Below are positions 52,233 to 62,391 of a stretch of 64,000 nucleotides of DNA, piece after piece. The notes beneath the pieces were generated by a model. That model saw only the letters and a list, made by a program, of their open reading frames with translations. It did not search any database and was not told where the DNA came from. Within the stretch, counting starts at the first letter, position 1; every line of letters begins with the position of its first letter. The DNA comes from Taudactylus pleione (lineage: Eukaryota > Chordata > Amphibia > Anura > Myobatrachidae), in assembly GCA_031769625.1 (NCBI GenBank), contig JAUIMM010000015.1, positions 26,629,501 through 26,693,500 of the forward strand, written 5' to 3'. The translations under genes were made by a program, and so were the position numbers.

Positions 52233-53889
52233 TACAGTCAGGTGCATAAATATTGGGACATTGACAGAATTTTCATATTTTGGCCTCTATTCACCACCAC
52301 AATGGCTTTGAAAAGAAACAAACAAGATGTGTTTTAACTGCAGACTTTCAGATTTAATTTGAGGGTAATTACATCCAAATCAGGTGAACGGTGTAGGAAT
52401 TACAACGGTTTCTATATGTGCCTCCCACTTTTTAAGGGGCCAAAAGTAATGGGACAAACTAAACAATCCTAAATCTAACTTTCACTTTTTAATACTCTGT
52501 TGCAAATCCTTTGCAGGCAATTACAGCCTGAAGTCTGGAACGCATAGACATCACCAGACACTGGGTTTGTTTCATCCCTGGTGATGCTCTGCCAGGCCTC
52601 TACTGCAAATGTCTTCAGTTCCTGCTTGTTCTTGGGGCGTTTTCCCTTCAGTTTTGTCTTCATCAAGTGAAATACATGCTCAATCGGATTCAGGTCAGGG
52701 GATTTACTTGGCCATTTCATAACATTCCACTTTTTAGCCTTAAAAAACTCTTTGGTTGCTTTTGCAGTATGCTTCGGGTCATTGTCCATCTGCACTGTGA
52801 AGCGCAGTCCAATGAGTTCTGAAGCATTTGACTGAATATGAGCATATAATATTGCCCGAAACACTTCAGAATTCATTCTGCTGCTTTTGTCAGCAGTCAT
52901 ATCATCAATAAATACAAGGGAACCAGTTCCATTGGCAGCCATACATGCCCACGCCATGACACTACCACCACCATGCTTCACTGATGAGGTGGTATGTTTT
53001 GGATCATGAGCAGTTCCTTTCCTTCTCCATACTCTTCTCTTCCCATCACTCTGGTACAAGTTGATCTTTGTCTCATCTGTCCATAGGATGTTGTTCCAGA
53101 ACTGTAATGACTTTTTTAGATGTTGTTTGGCAAACTCTAATCTGGTCTTCCTGTTTTTGTGGCTCACCAACGGTTTACATCTTGTGGTGAACCCTCTATA
53201 TTCAATCTTGTGAAGTCTTCTCTTGATTGTTGATTTTGACACATATACACCTACCTCCTGGGGAGTGTTCTTGATTTGGCCAACTGTTGTGAAGGGGTTT
53301 TTCTTCACCAGGGAAATAATTCTTCTGTCATCCACCAGTTGCTTTCCGTTGTCTTCCGGGTCTTTTGGTGTTGCTGAGCTCTCCGGTGCATTCTTTCTTT
53401 TTAAGAATGTTCCAAACAGTTGATTTGGCCACACCTAATGTTTTTGCTATCTCTCTGATGGGTTTATTTAGATTTTTCAGCCTAATGATGGCTTGCTTCA
53501 CTGATAGTGACAGCTCTTTGGATCTCATATTGAGAATCAACAGCAACTGATTCCAAATGCAAATGTCACACCTAGAATCAACTCCAGACCTTTTACCTGC
53601 TTAATTGATAATGAAATAATGAGGGAATAGCCCACACCTGTCCATGAAATAGCTTTTGAGTTGATAGTCCCATTACTTTTGGGCCCTTAAAAAGTGGGAG
53701 GCACATATAGAAACCATTGTAATTCCTACACCGTTCACCTGATTTGGATGTAATTACCCTCAAATTAAATCTGAAAGTCTGCAGTTAAATCACATCTTGT
53801 TTGTTTCATTTCAAAGCCATTGTGGTGGTGAATAGAGGCCAAAATATGAAAATTCTGTCAATGTCCCAATATTTATGCACCTGACTGTA
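52233..53889. mobile_element. Complete Tc1-like element 52235-53887, TA target
   Basis: CAGTCAGGTGCATAAATATT and the perfect inverse AATATTTATGCACCTGACTG are the ends, with TA on each side. The inverted homology continues well inward (CACCACAATGG and CATCTTGTTTGTTTC on both sides, and ACCGTTCACCTGATTTGG on the right with its inverse on the left). 1653 bp with one minus-strand transposase. Both ends intact, so it could be mobilised in trans if a compatible transposase existed. Confidence 0.95.
52475..53546 (-). pseudogene. Tc1-like transposase, two frameshifts
   Basis: Starts near 53525 with MRSKELSLSVKQAIIRLKNL and the first helix-turn-helix (IREIAKTLGVAKSTVWNILK). A net 2-bp loss in the codons after GRQRKAT (about 53333) shifts the frame. 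The rest is open for about 280 codons: second helix-turn-helix (TVGQIKNTPQEVGVYVSKST), first Asp (WTDETKINLYQSDGKRRVWRR), KHGGGSVMAWACMAANGTG, second Asp (QMDNDPKHTAKA) and third acid (SPDLNPIEHVFHLMK). A 4-bp GTTT duplication near 52566 then changes the C-terminus to NPVSGDVYAF. The DDE triad is intact. The sister at 36442-38052 is correct at these two places but broken elsewhere. Confidence 0.94.
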
Positions 53890-54930
53890 TATAGACATAC
53901 ATTACACCCAGCTCTGATTATCTAGACTAGTGCCCGGCTGCTGCAGTGTTGATGGAGGGGGAGACTGCAGTGAGGGGGCCCAGGTGAATGGGTGAAGATT
54001 CAGGCATCCTGGTTAATACAGATTTGGGGGCAGAGCTTAGTGGGAATTGGAGGCGGGGCTTAGTGCACTGTGGAGGCAGAGCTTAGTGTGAATAATGAAT
54101 GACTGAAGGGGGAGTTTCAAGCAGGCCTGACTCGGTAGGCGGGGCTTCGGGCACTGTCTGCACTGCAGTTGGTCTCGTGTAGCCAGAATGAGCTTCTGTG
54201 CAGAAGCTCATTCTGACCAGGCTCTCTCCACAGTCACCTGACTGGCTGACTGCTGCACTGCCCGATCGGAGCTGAGTTTCGATCGCAGCAGTGGGGGGAT
54301 GAGAGCTGCAGAGCCGTGGAATGCCCCTAGGCATTCCAGATGCCCTAGGCATTTGCTTAGAGTGCCTATGCCTAGGGCCGGCTCTGATGGCCATGATATC
54401 TGATGGGTTCAGGCTGTTAGATAAAATGTATGTCGGTCTGCTAAACTTCATGCTGATCCATTATACTTTTCCATAGCCTCTGAATCTTATTGTAATGGAA
54501 GTTTTAAGTTAAACATTAACTATACATGTGGCTACCAGAATTGATCATTAAACTAGGGCAAAAAGTCATGGTGGAATAAATTCCCCTTACTGAAAAAAAT
54601 TAGCATGTACCAATAAACTAAATCTGATTATCTAAACAACCTTAAAGAACACTTTTTAATGAGTTATCTATTTATATATCAACCTTTTCAACCTTTAAAC
54701 CACAGAGTTTTGAACAAGAATCAAATCTGAAATGAGGCAAATCAGAGTGAGACATCCTAATGCAAAGATCTAATATTTTTCGTTAAAAAAGTTTAGAGCG
54801 AATGGTTAAAGGTTAATTAGTATTGAGTAACACTGGTAATGAGTAACTAGGAGAGCTAAACCAAGGGAAACATACAGTACTAATTGATAACTGCTTCAGA
54901 CTGCTATGGCTCTTGGTTAAATTGTAACTT
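53890..54930. other. Intronic stretch, no gene seen
   Basis: A GC-richer repeat-like part at 53930-54400 (with GGGGCTTAGTG and GGCAGAGCTTAGTG repeats and CCTAGGGCCGGCTCTGATGG at its end) is followed by AT-rich sequence. Confidence 0.4.
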
Positions 54931-54933
54931 TAG

Positions 54934-54935
<2 letters not shown>

Positions 54936-54981
<46 letters not shown>
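54936..54981. repeat. (TTA)n microsatellite, LINE tail
   Basis: About 15 TTA units at the 3' end of the LINE. Confidence 0.93.
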
Positions 54982-54982
<1 letters not shown>

Positions 54983-55245
54983 CGTTTATTTATATGCCGC
55001 CACAAGTGTTCCGCAGCGCCTTACAAAGTACATAAACAAATAGATTGATTTACAGTGACTTACAGTACAGTACATTACAGGACATGGATAATATACATTG
55101 CTACATTCACGACCATAACACCCAGATAAGCAACAATGCAAAGCAATCAAGTGTTAGGTGCCCTGGTAGAGAGTAAGAAGTAGATGAAGGTAGAGTAAGG
55201 AGATGCACAAGAGGGTAGAGGGCCCTGCTCATAGGAGCTTACATT

Positions 55246-56050
55246 CTAAGGGGGAGGGACAGACAAACAGGGGTGAAACAGATGGGGTAGGCAGGGAGGA
55301 AGGAGTATGTGACAGCAAGTTAAGATGAGAGCTGGAAAGCTTTGATGAAATAGTGGGTCTTGAGAGCCCGTTTGAAGGATTGTAGAGAGGTGTAGAGTCT
55401 GAGAGTTCCAAAGGTGGGGAGCAGCGCGGGCAAAATCTTGGAGGCGGGAGTGGGAGGAAGTAATCAATTGGCATGAGAGGCGGCATGCATTTATTGAACG
55501 AAGAGGGCGCATAGGAGAATGAAGGGAGATGAGATCAGAGATGTAAATGGGAGAGGAATGGCTGAGGGCTTTGTAAGTGAGTGTGAGAACCTTAAATTGG
55601 GTTCTAAAGGGGAAGGGGAGCCAGTGGAGGGCTTGTAGGAGAGGGGAGGCAGATGCAGAGCGTTTTGAGAGGAAGATGAGCCGAGCAGCAGCATTGAGGA
55701 CAGACTGGAGAGGGTAGAGAAGGGATTTGGGGAGGCCAGATAGGAGAAGGTTACAGTAGTCCAATCTGGAGATGACCAATGAGTGTATGAGGGTTTTAGT
55801 GGCGTCCTGGGTGAGAAAGGGTCTAATCTTGGAAATATTTTTAAGATGAAAGCGACAGGACTGTGAGAGATTCTGGATATGTGGTTTGAAGGAGAGGGAG
55901 GAGTCCAGGATAACTCCAAGACAGCGCACCTTGGGACCAGAGGAGATAGTTGTGCCATCAATTGATAAAGGAATGGTGGGAAGTGTGGTTATGTAGGGGG
56001 GAGGGAAGATGATTAGCTCAGTCTTAGACATATTAAGTTTAAGAAACTTA
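55246..56050 (-). pseudogene. L2/Rex-like LINE reverse transcriptase C-terminal fragment
   Basis: The minus strand reads KFLKLNMSKTELIIFPPPY from 56045, then VRCLGVILDSSLSFKPHIQN, FHLKNISKIRPFL, VISRLDYCNLLLSGLPKSLL, LQSVLNAAARLIFL and LLQALHWLPFPFRTQFKVLT, ending with RLQDFARAAPHLWNSQTLHL. This is the thumb and C-terminal region of non-LTR reverse transcriptases of the L2/CR1-like kind; LGVILDS, SRLDYCN, NAAARL and LHWLP are the landmarks. The catalytic YxDD region is upstream of the truncation. The frame is open for about 270 codons, unusually well kept, but the N-terminal residues upstream of KFLKLN are unrelated repeat sequence. Not functional. Confidence 0.9.
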
Positions 56051-56169
56051 CATACATTTGCATAGTTGCTGACTTTCTGGCTACCCCCTCCGGTTTCAGC
56101 ACAATAGGGGGATGGCACTACAGGGATGCAGTCAGGAAGCCAGCGGTCGAAATGCAGACTGCTGACTTT

Positions 56170-56690
56170 CCGACTGTCAAATCCTGTCAAGGTACTAATG
56201 ACAGGCGTCGAAATCCCGACGCCTGTCATTAGATCTACGCCGGAAGCCCGACGCCTCGCATTCCGAACGAAGGTAAGCCAGTCACAGACAGCTGCGGGGG
56301 GAAGGGGAGGGTTAGGTTTTAGGGCTCCCGGGGGGATTTAGGGTTAGGCACCCCCTCTGGGAGGTTAGGGTTAGGCTAGAGGAAGGAGGGGTTATGGTTA
56401 GGCACCCACGGGGGGAGGTTAGGGTTAGGCACCCCCCCGGGGGACTTCGGTTTAGGCAGTGGAGAAGGGGAGGTTAGGTTTAGGCACTTAGAAGGGGATT
56501 AGGGTTAGGCACGAGGGAGGTTAGGGTTAAGCACCCCTAAGGGAGGGTTAGGGTTAGGGGGGTAGGTTAGGTTAGTTCATACTTACCTGGGGACGATCGG
56601 GATTTCCAGCGCTGTCGGGCTGCCGGGATCTGTTCCACTGTCGGCCTGACGCTGCCGGGAATCGAACTGCTGGCCATGCGGCCGCGGTAT
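56170..56690. repeat. TTAGGGTTAGG-rich interspersed repeat
   Basis: A perfect hairpin on CTAATGACAGGCGTCG with CGACGCCTGTCATTAG (56192-56232), then repeats of GGTTAGGGTTAGGCACCCCC to about 56570, then GATCGGGATTTCCAGCGC. Same family as 39215-40012. Confidence 0.78.
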
Positions 56691-57645
56691 TACATACCGA
56701 TTCCACAAATACCATACAAGAAAGACTGCGCTAGTGAGGAATTATTATAAAGTGTGTTATATTTTGATATAACTTCATAGATAAGGTAAGCAAAAATTGC
56801 TTCTCTTTCAATAAACAATAATTTAATAAAACTAACAAGTATATATAAACTAGGGGTGTGCACCAGCCACTTTTCGTGTTTTGTGTTTTGGTTTTGGATC
56901 TGGATCTTTCTTCGTGTTTTGGATCTGGATTGGTTTTGCCAAAACCACCCTTCCGTGTTTTGGGTTCTGGGTTTTGTGTTTTGGATCTGTATTTTTTCGA
57001 AAAAAAGCATAAAAACAGCTAAAATCACAGAATTTGTAGGTTTTTCTGCTCCTATGCTATTATTAACCTCAATAACCTTAATTTCCACTCATTTCCAGTC
57101 TATTCTGAACACCTCACACCTCTCAATAGTGTTTTTATGTCCAAAAGGTTGCACCGAGGTAGCTGGATGACTATGCTAAGCGACACGAGTGGGCGGCACA
57201 AACACGTGACCCATCTAGGCGTGAAACTGCAGTGGCAGACAGGATGGCAGTTTGAAAAACTAGGCCCCAAACTGTACATAATGCAAAGAAAAAAAAGAGG
57301 TGCAAGATGGAATTGTCCTTGGGCCCTCCCACCCACCCTTATGTTGTATAAACAGGACATGCACACTTTAACAAACCAATCATTTCAGCGCCAGGGTCTG
57401 CCACACAACTGTGGCTGAAATGATTGGTTCGTTTGGGGCCCCACAAAACAAGCTGCCAATTAATCTGTCCCTGCACAAACTGGCTCTACGGAGGCAAGAT
57501 GTCATCCTCATCCTCCTCATCCACCGATTCCTCACCCTCTTCAGTGTGTACATCCTCATCCTCACAGAGTATTAATTTGTCCCTGCTGGAACCACAGGTC
57601 CCTCTGTACGTTCTGGAGGCTGGTCTCCCTGGAAGAGTTGATAAT

Positions 57646-57942
57646 TCATTTTATGAACATCATCTTCTCCACATTTTGTGGAAGCAACCTCCTACGCCTT
57701 TCGCTGACAAGGTTCCCGGCTGCACTAAACACTCTTTCGGAGTACACACTGGAGGGGGGGCAACTCAGGTAAAATAGAGCCAGTTTGTACAGGGACCTCC
57801 AAATTGCTTCTTTTTCCTGCCAGTACAGGTACGGACTGTCTGACATGCCTACTTGGATGCTGTCACCGATGTAATCCTTTAACAGACAGACGCACGCTTG
57901 TCGCTGCTGCTTTGAGGATGCAAGTGTGGCTACAGCCCACAC
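57646..57942 (-). pseudogene. hAT transposase C-terminal dimerisation fragment
   Basis: The minus strand reads IGDSIQVGMSDSPYLYWQEK, EAIWRSLYKLALFYLSCPPS, then SVYSERVFSAAGNLVSERRR and RRLLPQNVEKMMFIK. The ERVFSAAG and R-L-P-NVE-MMFI motifs are those of the hAT C-terminal dimerisation region that completes the catalytic core. Upstream residues (ASSKQQRQACVCLLK) come from the same sequence that forms the tandem repeat to the right. The catalytic residues themselves are not in this fragment. Confidence 0.88.
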
Positions 57943-59000
57943 AATTCACAAAGACAGAAAAAAGAAGAAGAATATTTTTATTGTTTGTGTAGCACACTTT
58001 GAGGGTGTCACCACCCTTTAACAGACAGACGCACGCTTGTCGCTGCTGCTTTAAGGATGCAGGTGCGGCTACAGCCCACACATTTCACAAAGACCGAAAA
58101 AAAAAGAACAATATTTTAATTGTTTGTGTAGCACACTTTGAGGGTGTCACCACCCTTTAACAGACAGACGCACGCTTGTCGCTGCTGCTTTAAGGATGCA
58201 GGTGCGGCTACAGCCCACACAATTCACAAAGACAGAAAAAAGAAGAATATTTTTATTGTTTGTGTAGCACACTTTGAGGGTGTCACCACCCTTTAACAGA
58301 CAGACGCACGCTTGTCGCTGCTGCTTTAAGGATGCAGGTGCGGCTACAGCCCACACAATTCACAAAGACAGAAAAAAGAAGAAGAATATTTTTATTGTTT
58401 GTGTAGCACACTTTGAGGGTGTCACCACCCTTTAACAGACAGACGCACGCTTGTCGCTGCTGCTTTGAGGATGCAAGTGCGGCTACATCGCACACAAGTC
58501 ACAAACACATTAAAAAAAAAATTTTATTTTTTGGAGCACTTTGAGAGTTACAACACCTTTTAACAGACAGACGCACGCTTGTCGCTGCTGCTTTGAGGAT
58601 GCAAGTGCGGCTACAGCCCACACAATTCACAAAGACAGAAAAAAAAGAACAATATTTTAATTGTTTGTGTAGCACACTTTGAGGGTGTCACCACCCTTTA
58701 ACAGACAGACGCACGCTTGTCGCTGCTGCTTTAAGGATGCAGGTGCGGCTACAGCCCACACAATTCACAAAGACAGAAAAAAAAAGAACAATATTTTAAT
58801 TGTTTGTGTAGCACACTTTGAGGGTGTCACCACCCTTTAACAGACAGACGCACGCTTGTCGCTGCTGATTTAAGGATGCAGGTGCGGCTACAGCCCACAC
58901 ATTTCACAAAGACAGAAAAAAAAAGAACAATATTTTAATTGTTTGTGTAGCACACTTTGAGGGTGTCACCACCCTTTAACAGACAGATGCACGCTTGTCG
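57880..59000. repeat. 138-bp tandem repeat, about 9 copies, derived from transposase region
   Basis: CAGACAGACGCACGCTTGTC recurs at about 57882, 58021, 58161, 58298, 58437, 58564, 58702, 58841 and 58980. Each unit also has GGATGCAGGTGCGGCTACAG, CCCACACAATTCACAAAGAC, an A-rich piece and AGCACACTTTGAGGGTGTCA. The minus strand of a unit encodes SKQQRQACVCLLKG, continuous with the C-terminal transposase fragment, so the array grew from coding sequence. Confidence 0.94.
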
Positions 59001-59350
59001 CTGCTGCTTTGAGGATGCAGGTGGAATCTAGACGGGATTTGGAACCGAGGACACACTACCTCCATCAATTGTCTAAATCCCACTGCACTAATGGCGGATA
59101 CCGGATGCACGTCTAACACCAACATAGCAGTCAAGGCCTCAGTTATACGTTTTGCTTCAGGATGACTGCTGTCGTACTTCATCCTCATCGCTAGGGACTG
59201 TTGGAGGGTCAATTGTTTAGTAAAAGTAGTGATGTTCCTACTTCCTCTCTGGGATGATGAACTACTCCCAGTACCAGCAACAGCACTAGGAGGAAGTGGT
59301 TCTTGATCTTTCCCTATTTTATTTTTATCGGAGAAAGTTTGGTCCTCCAT
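58976..59350 (-). pseudogene. hAT transposase middle fragment fused to the N-terminus
   Basis: Starts MEDQTFSDKNKIGKDQEPLP, nearly the same as the N-terminus of the 17351-18376 frame. After PPSAV it jumps, by deletion of the BED finger region, to AGTGSSSSSQRGSRNITTFT, then QLTLQQSLAMRMKYDSSHPE, KRITEALTAMLVLDVHPVSA and GFRQLMEVVCPRFQIPSRFH, and then runs into the tandem array. The segment equals the region before the first catalytic Asp in the 21748-23988 copy. The DNA-binding finger and the catalytic residues are both missing. Confidence 0.87.
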
Positions 59351-59399
59351 TTATGTTATATTGATATATATACGTGCGGCTAAAGCGCACACAAACACA

Positions 59400-60215
59400 G
59401 AAAATATTTTTTTATTTTTGCTGGAGAGTAGTGCACTTTGTGGGTTACACCACCCTTTAAGAAATGAGCCAGCCGGCTCTTTACTTATGGGACACAGGCG
59501 CATGCTTGGCGCTGCTCCTTTGTTGATGCACGTGCAGCCACAGTGCACACAAGTCACAAACACAGAAAATATATATTTTTTTGGTTTGGAGTGTACTTTG
59601 GGGGTTACAGAACCCTTTAACGGTCAAGCCAGCCGGCCCTTTACTTATTACACAGGCGCACGCTTGGCACTACTTTGTTGATGCACGTGCGGCTACTGCG
59701 CACACAATTCACAAACACAGAAAATAATTTTTTTTTTGGTTTGGACTGGAGTGTACTTTCGGGGGTTACAGCACCCTTTAACGGTCAAGCCAGCCGGCCC
59801 TTTACTTATGACACAGGCGCACGCTTGGCACTACTTTGTTGATGCACGTGCGGCTACTGCGCACACAATTCACAAACACAGAAAATTATTTTTTTTTTGG
59901 TTTGGACTGGAGTGTACTTTCGGGGGTTACAGCACCCTTTAACGGTCAAGCCAGCCGGCCCTTTACTTATGACACAGGCGCACGCTTGGCACTACTTTGT
60001 TGATGCACGTGCGGCTACTGCGCACACAATTCACAAACACAGAAAATAATTTTTTTTTTGGTTTGGACTGGAGTGTACTTTCGTGGGTTACAGCACCCTT
60101 TAACGGTCAAGCCAGCCGGCCCTTTACTTATGACACAGGCGCACGCTTGGCACTACTTTGTTGATGCACGTGCGGCTACTGCGCACACAATTCACAAACA
60201 CAGAAAATATATTAT
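59400..60215. repeat. Tandem repeat, about 120-170 bp unit, 6 copies
   Basis: Units with GGGGGTTACAGCACCCTTTA, CAAGCCAGCCGGCCCTTTAC, ACACAGGCGCACGCTTGGCA and TTGTTGATGCACGTGCGGCT. More copies than the 18420-18790 array of the sister element; the last four units are almost identical, showing recent expansion. Confidence 0.92.
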
Positions 60216-60309
60216 TTTTTTAGCACTTGGGGGGAGCACCCCTGATGGACAGAGCACCCCCTGGACAACACTACAGCACCCCTTTAGGACTGGGACACTG
60301 CACAGGACT

Positions 60310-60475
60310 TTGGAGTGGACACAGCCCCTATGGAGAACTGACTGCACAACACAGTCCAGCCAGCCCCTATGGACTTTGAAGTAGTGGACACAGCCCCTAT
60401 TAACAACAGCAGCACAGCACAACACAGCCAGCCCCTATGGACTTTGAAGTAGTGGACAACAGCAGCACTACACTA
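60310..60475. repeat. Degenerate 60-68 bp tandem repeat
   Basis: Two to three units related to the 68-bp array at 18896-19262 (CAGCCAGCCCCTATGGACTT), followed by a short CACTA run. Confidence 0.85.
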
Positions 60476-60774
60476 CACTACACTACACAGCCCTAACTCC
60501 CACCCTCCCTCTTCACTGTCCACAGCCGAGTGAGAAAATGGCGCCGACGCGGGTACCTTATATAGGATCCAAAACCCGCGAGACTCGGAAGGCGGGATGA
60601 TGACGTTTTGCCTCGATTTCAGATCCGAGTCAGGCGGGAAAAGTCGAGCCTGATTCGGATCGGACTCGGATCGGGGGGGCTCGGGGGGGTTCGGATTTCA
60701 GAAATCCGAACCCACTCACCCCTAATATAAACACATGAAAAATATAAAAATACTGTCTAAAAAGTATATACTAT

Positions 60775-61128
60775 CAGGGGCGGTGCAAGGTTTCCGGGCG
60801 CCCTAGGCAACATTTCACCCTTCTCCCTCCAATTCATAATATGCCACGCATCAGTCTCCCCAGTTTATAATATGCCTCACAGCAGTGTCCCAAATTCATA
60901 ATCTACTATATAGAATATTACACACAGCAGAGCACCATAATCATAATGTACCTCATAACACTGCCACAAATTCAGAACATGCCACACAGCTGTGCCACAA
61001 ATTAATTATATGCCACTCCGCCATTAATTATGCCATACATTTTTTTTTGTGGACTCAGCGGCACCCTCCAGTGGCCGGCGCCCTTAGGCGGCTGCCTAAG
61101 GTTGCCTTATGGTAGCACCGGCCCTCAA
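60775..61128. mobile_element. hAT-like MITE with CAGGGGCGGTGCAAGG start
   Basis: The left end GGGGCGGTGCAAGGTTTC and right end GGTAGCACCGGCCCTC are imperfect inverted repeats; GGCGCCCTAGGCAAC and GGCTGCCTAAGGTTGCC lie just inside. ATAATATGCC repeats fill the centre (60835-61030). No flanking duplication is evident. Confidence 0.72.
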
Positions 61129-62012
61129 TTAGATGCGGTAATTTACCGTGCCGGGAAAAGTGTTGTAGCCTTGAGCTTTATTGCCAGGGCTATTCAGTTA
61201 CAGCCCCTTTTCCTTGCGCTATAACCCATAGAATCCAGGATAAGTTCCCGGAGCTATGGGTTAACACATTCACGGCACTTGTGATCAGGGCGTTTCACTA
61301 CGATTTCTGGACCCGATTCAGACCCACTCGCTAAGATGCGTTTTTCATGCAGCCAGCCGATGTTTGCAATTTGCACATGCGTACGCATCGCAGTGCGTAT
61401 GCGTGAACCAGTGCGAGCGATTGGGAAGCGTTCGCTCGCTGCGCATAGACAGCTCGGCATAAATAGTGACAGGAGAAGCTGTTTGTGGGTGGTGACGGGT
61501 TGGTCGGAGAAAACGGGGGAGTGGAGGTGCGAACACAGGCGTGCCTGAGCGTCTTAACGCCATTTCAGAGGCGTGCATAATTAAGAGGCAGCGTCATAGT
61601 ACACGTCACTTGGCTGAATTTCACACTGAAGAACTCGCAGTGCTTGCGTTAGGGTATGGTCAGCCACAAGCGCTGCATTCGCTTCCGAAGGTACTCGATG
61701 TACCGATGGTTGCATACACTTCCTGGAGATGACGTGCGCAAGTGGGCATCTTAAGACAGGCAGGTGGGCATCTGCATACACAGAGCGATCGTACGCCAAG
61801 ACATAATGGGCATGCTAATGCCTTTCCGTGCGAATGCCTGCCTTGCCGAATTTGCATATGCATCTAGCGAGCGAACGCATCTAGCGAGCAGCTCTGAATC
61901 AGGCCCTCTGTTCGAGCTGAAATCCATGTAAACTGTAGATCGCTGGCTCTAATTGCATAGCAGTTCAATTAGCCCGGAGTAATTAATCGCGGCTAATTGA
62001 ATCTGGCCCTAT
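61128..62012. mobile_element. Outer MITE (CAATTAG ends) interrupted by a Harbinger-like MITE
   Basis: CTCAATTAGATGCGGTAATT near 61124 and GCGGCTAATTGAATCTGGCCC near 62008 are approximate inverted ends. The insertion at 61309-61906 splits it. The left terminus may be truncated. Confidence 0.5.
61306..61909. mobile_element. Harbinger-like MITE 61309-61906, TSD TCT
   Basis: GGACCCGATTCAGACCCACTC and GCTCTGAATCAGGCCC ends, TCT on each side. The core GTTTGTGGGTGGTGACGGG is at about 61481. Close to 5649-6240, which is also flanked by TCT. Confidence 0.9.
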
Positions 62013-62391
62013 ATAACTAATATCAGATAGAATAATTATGGTTGCAAACAAGACTTACCAATTGCCGGGCAAAGAAAGTCCAGGATTATGATACATATAA
62101 ATTCCAGCAATTAGTTGGAATACGTCCTCCAATGTTAGATCCGTCTCTATCATTTGTGGACGTTTTAACAATGTGTTTGGAGATCTCACACTGATCATTT
62201 TAATAAAAAAAAATGATAAGGTATATTTTCTTTTTTTGTCTTGTTACCTGGTGTCAGTTTAATAATTCTGAATTAAGCACAGTTTAAAGAGTCAGATAAT
62301 TTGTATTACACTTCCCCAATTGACATAATTATTATATAAACTGTCATGTGTTTGTCTTTTAAGTACTGTATCTGCTCTCCTCTCATTATAG
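62013..62391. other. 3' end of the CARD14 intron, no repeat recognised
   Basis: AT-rich sequence leading to a pyrimidine-rich acceptor (CTGCTCTCCTCTCATTATAG). It appears free of obvious transposons. Confidence 0.6.

Larger units (their letters stand above)
54936..56058 (-). mobile_element. 5'-truncated L2-type LINE
   Basis: Minus-strand element. Its 3' tail is the (TTA)n run at 54936-54981, next to CGTTTATTTATATGCCGCCA and GCGCCTTACAAAGTACATAA, a 3' end common in frog LINE copies. The body encodes the C-terminal part of reverse transcriptase; the 5' end is cut at about 56058. Confidence 0.88.
56843..60732. mobile_element. BED-finger-family hAT element 56851-60724, perfect 8-bp TSD ATATAAAC
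   Basis: TAGGGGTGTGCACCAGCC at 56851 and CCACTCACCCCTA ending 60724, flanked by ATATAAAC on both sides. 3874 bp. It keeps the C-terminal and a middle fragment of a minus-strand transposase, but the space between is occupied by a 138-bp tandem array, and other arrays fill the 5' region. Confidence 0.95.
42120..62391 (+). other. CARD14: CARD14 intron within the CARD domain, 20,272 bp
   Basis: Runs from donor GTGAGT at 42120 to acceptor TCTCCTCTCATTATAG at 62391, phase 1. Nearly all of it is recognisable mobile DNA: Harbinger-like and hAT MITEs, foldbacks, a Tc1, an L2-type LINE and a 3.9-kb hAT. No other host exon was recognised inside. Confidence 0.9.

Noticed and set aside
55229..55961. Additional minus-strand frames overlapping the LINE fragment
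   Set aside because: They are alternative frames of the same segment; only one frame has reverse transcriptase motifs.
57880..59000. Regularly spaced 138-bp repeats as a CRISPR or centromeric satellite
   Set aside because: Only about nine copies, confined within a hAT element and continuous with transposase sequence; no spacers.
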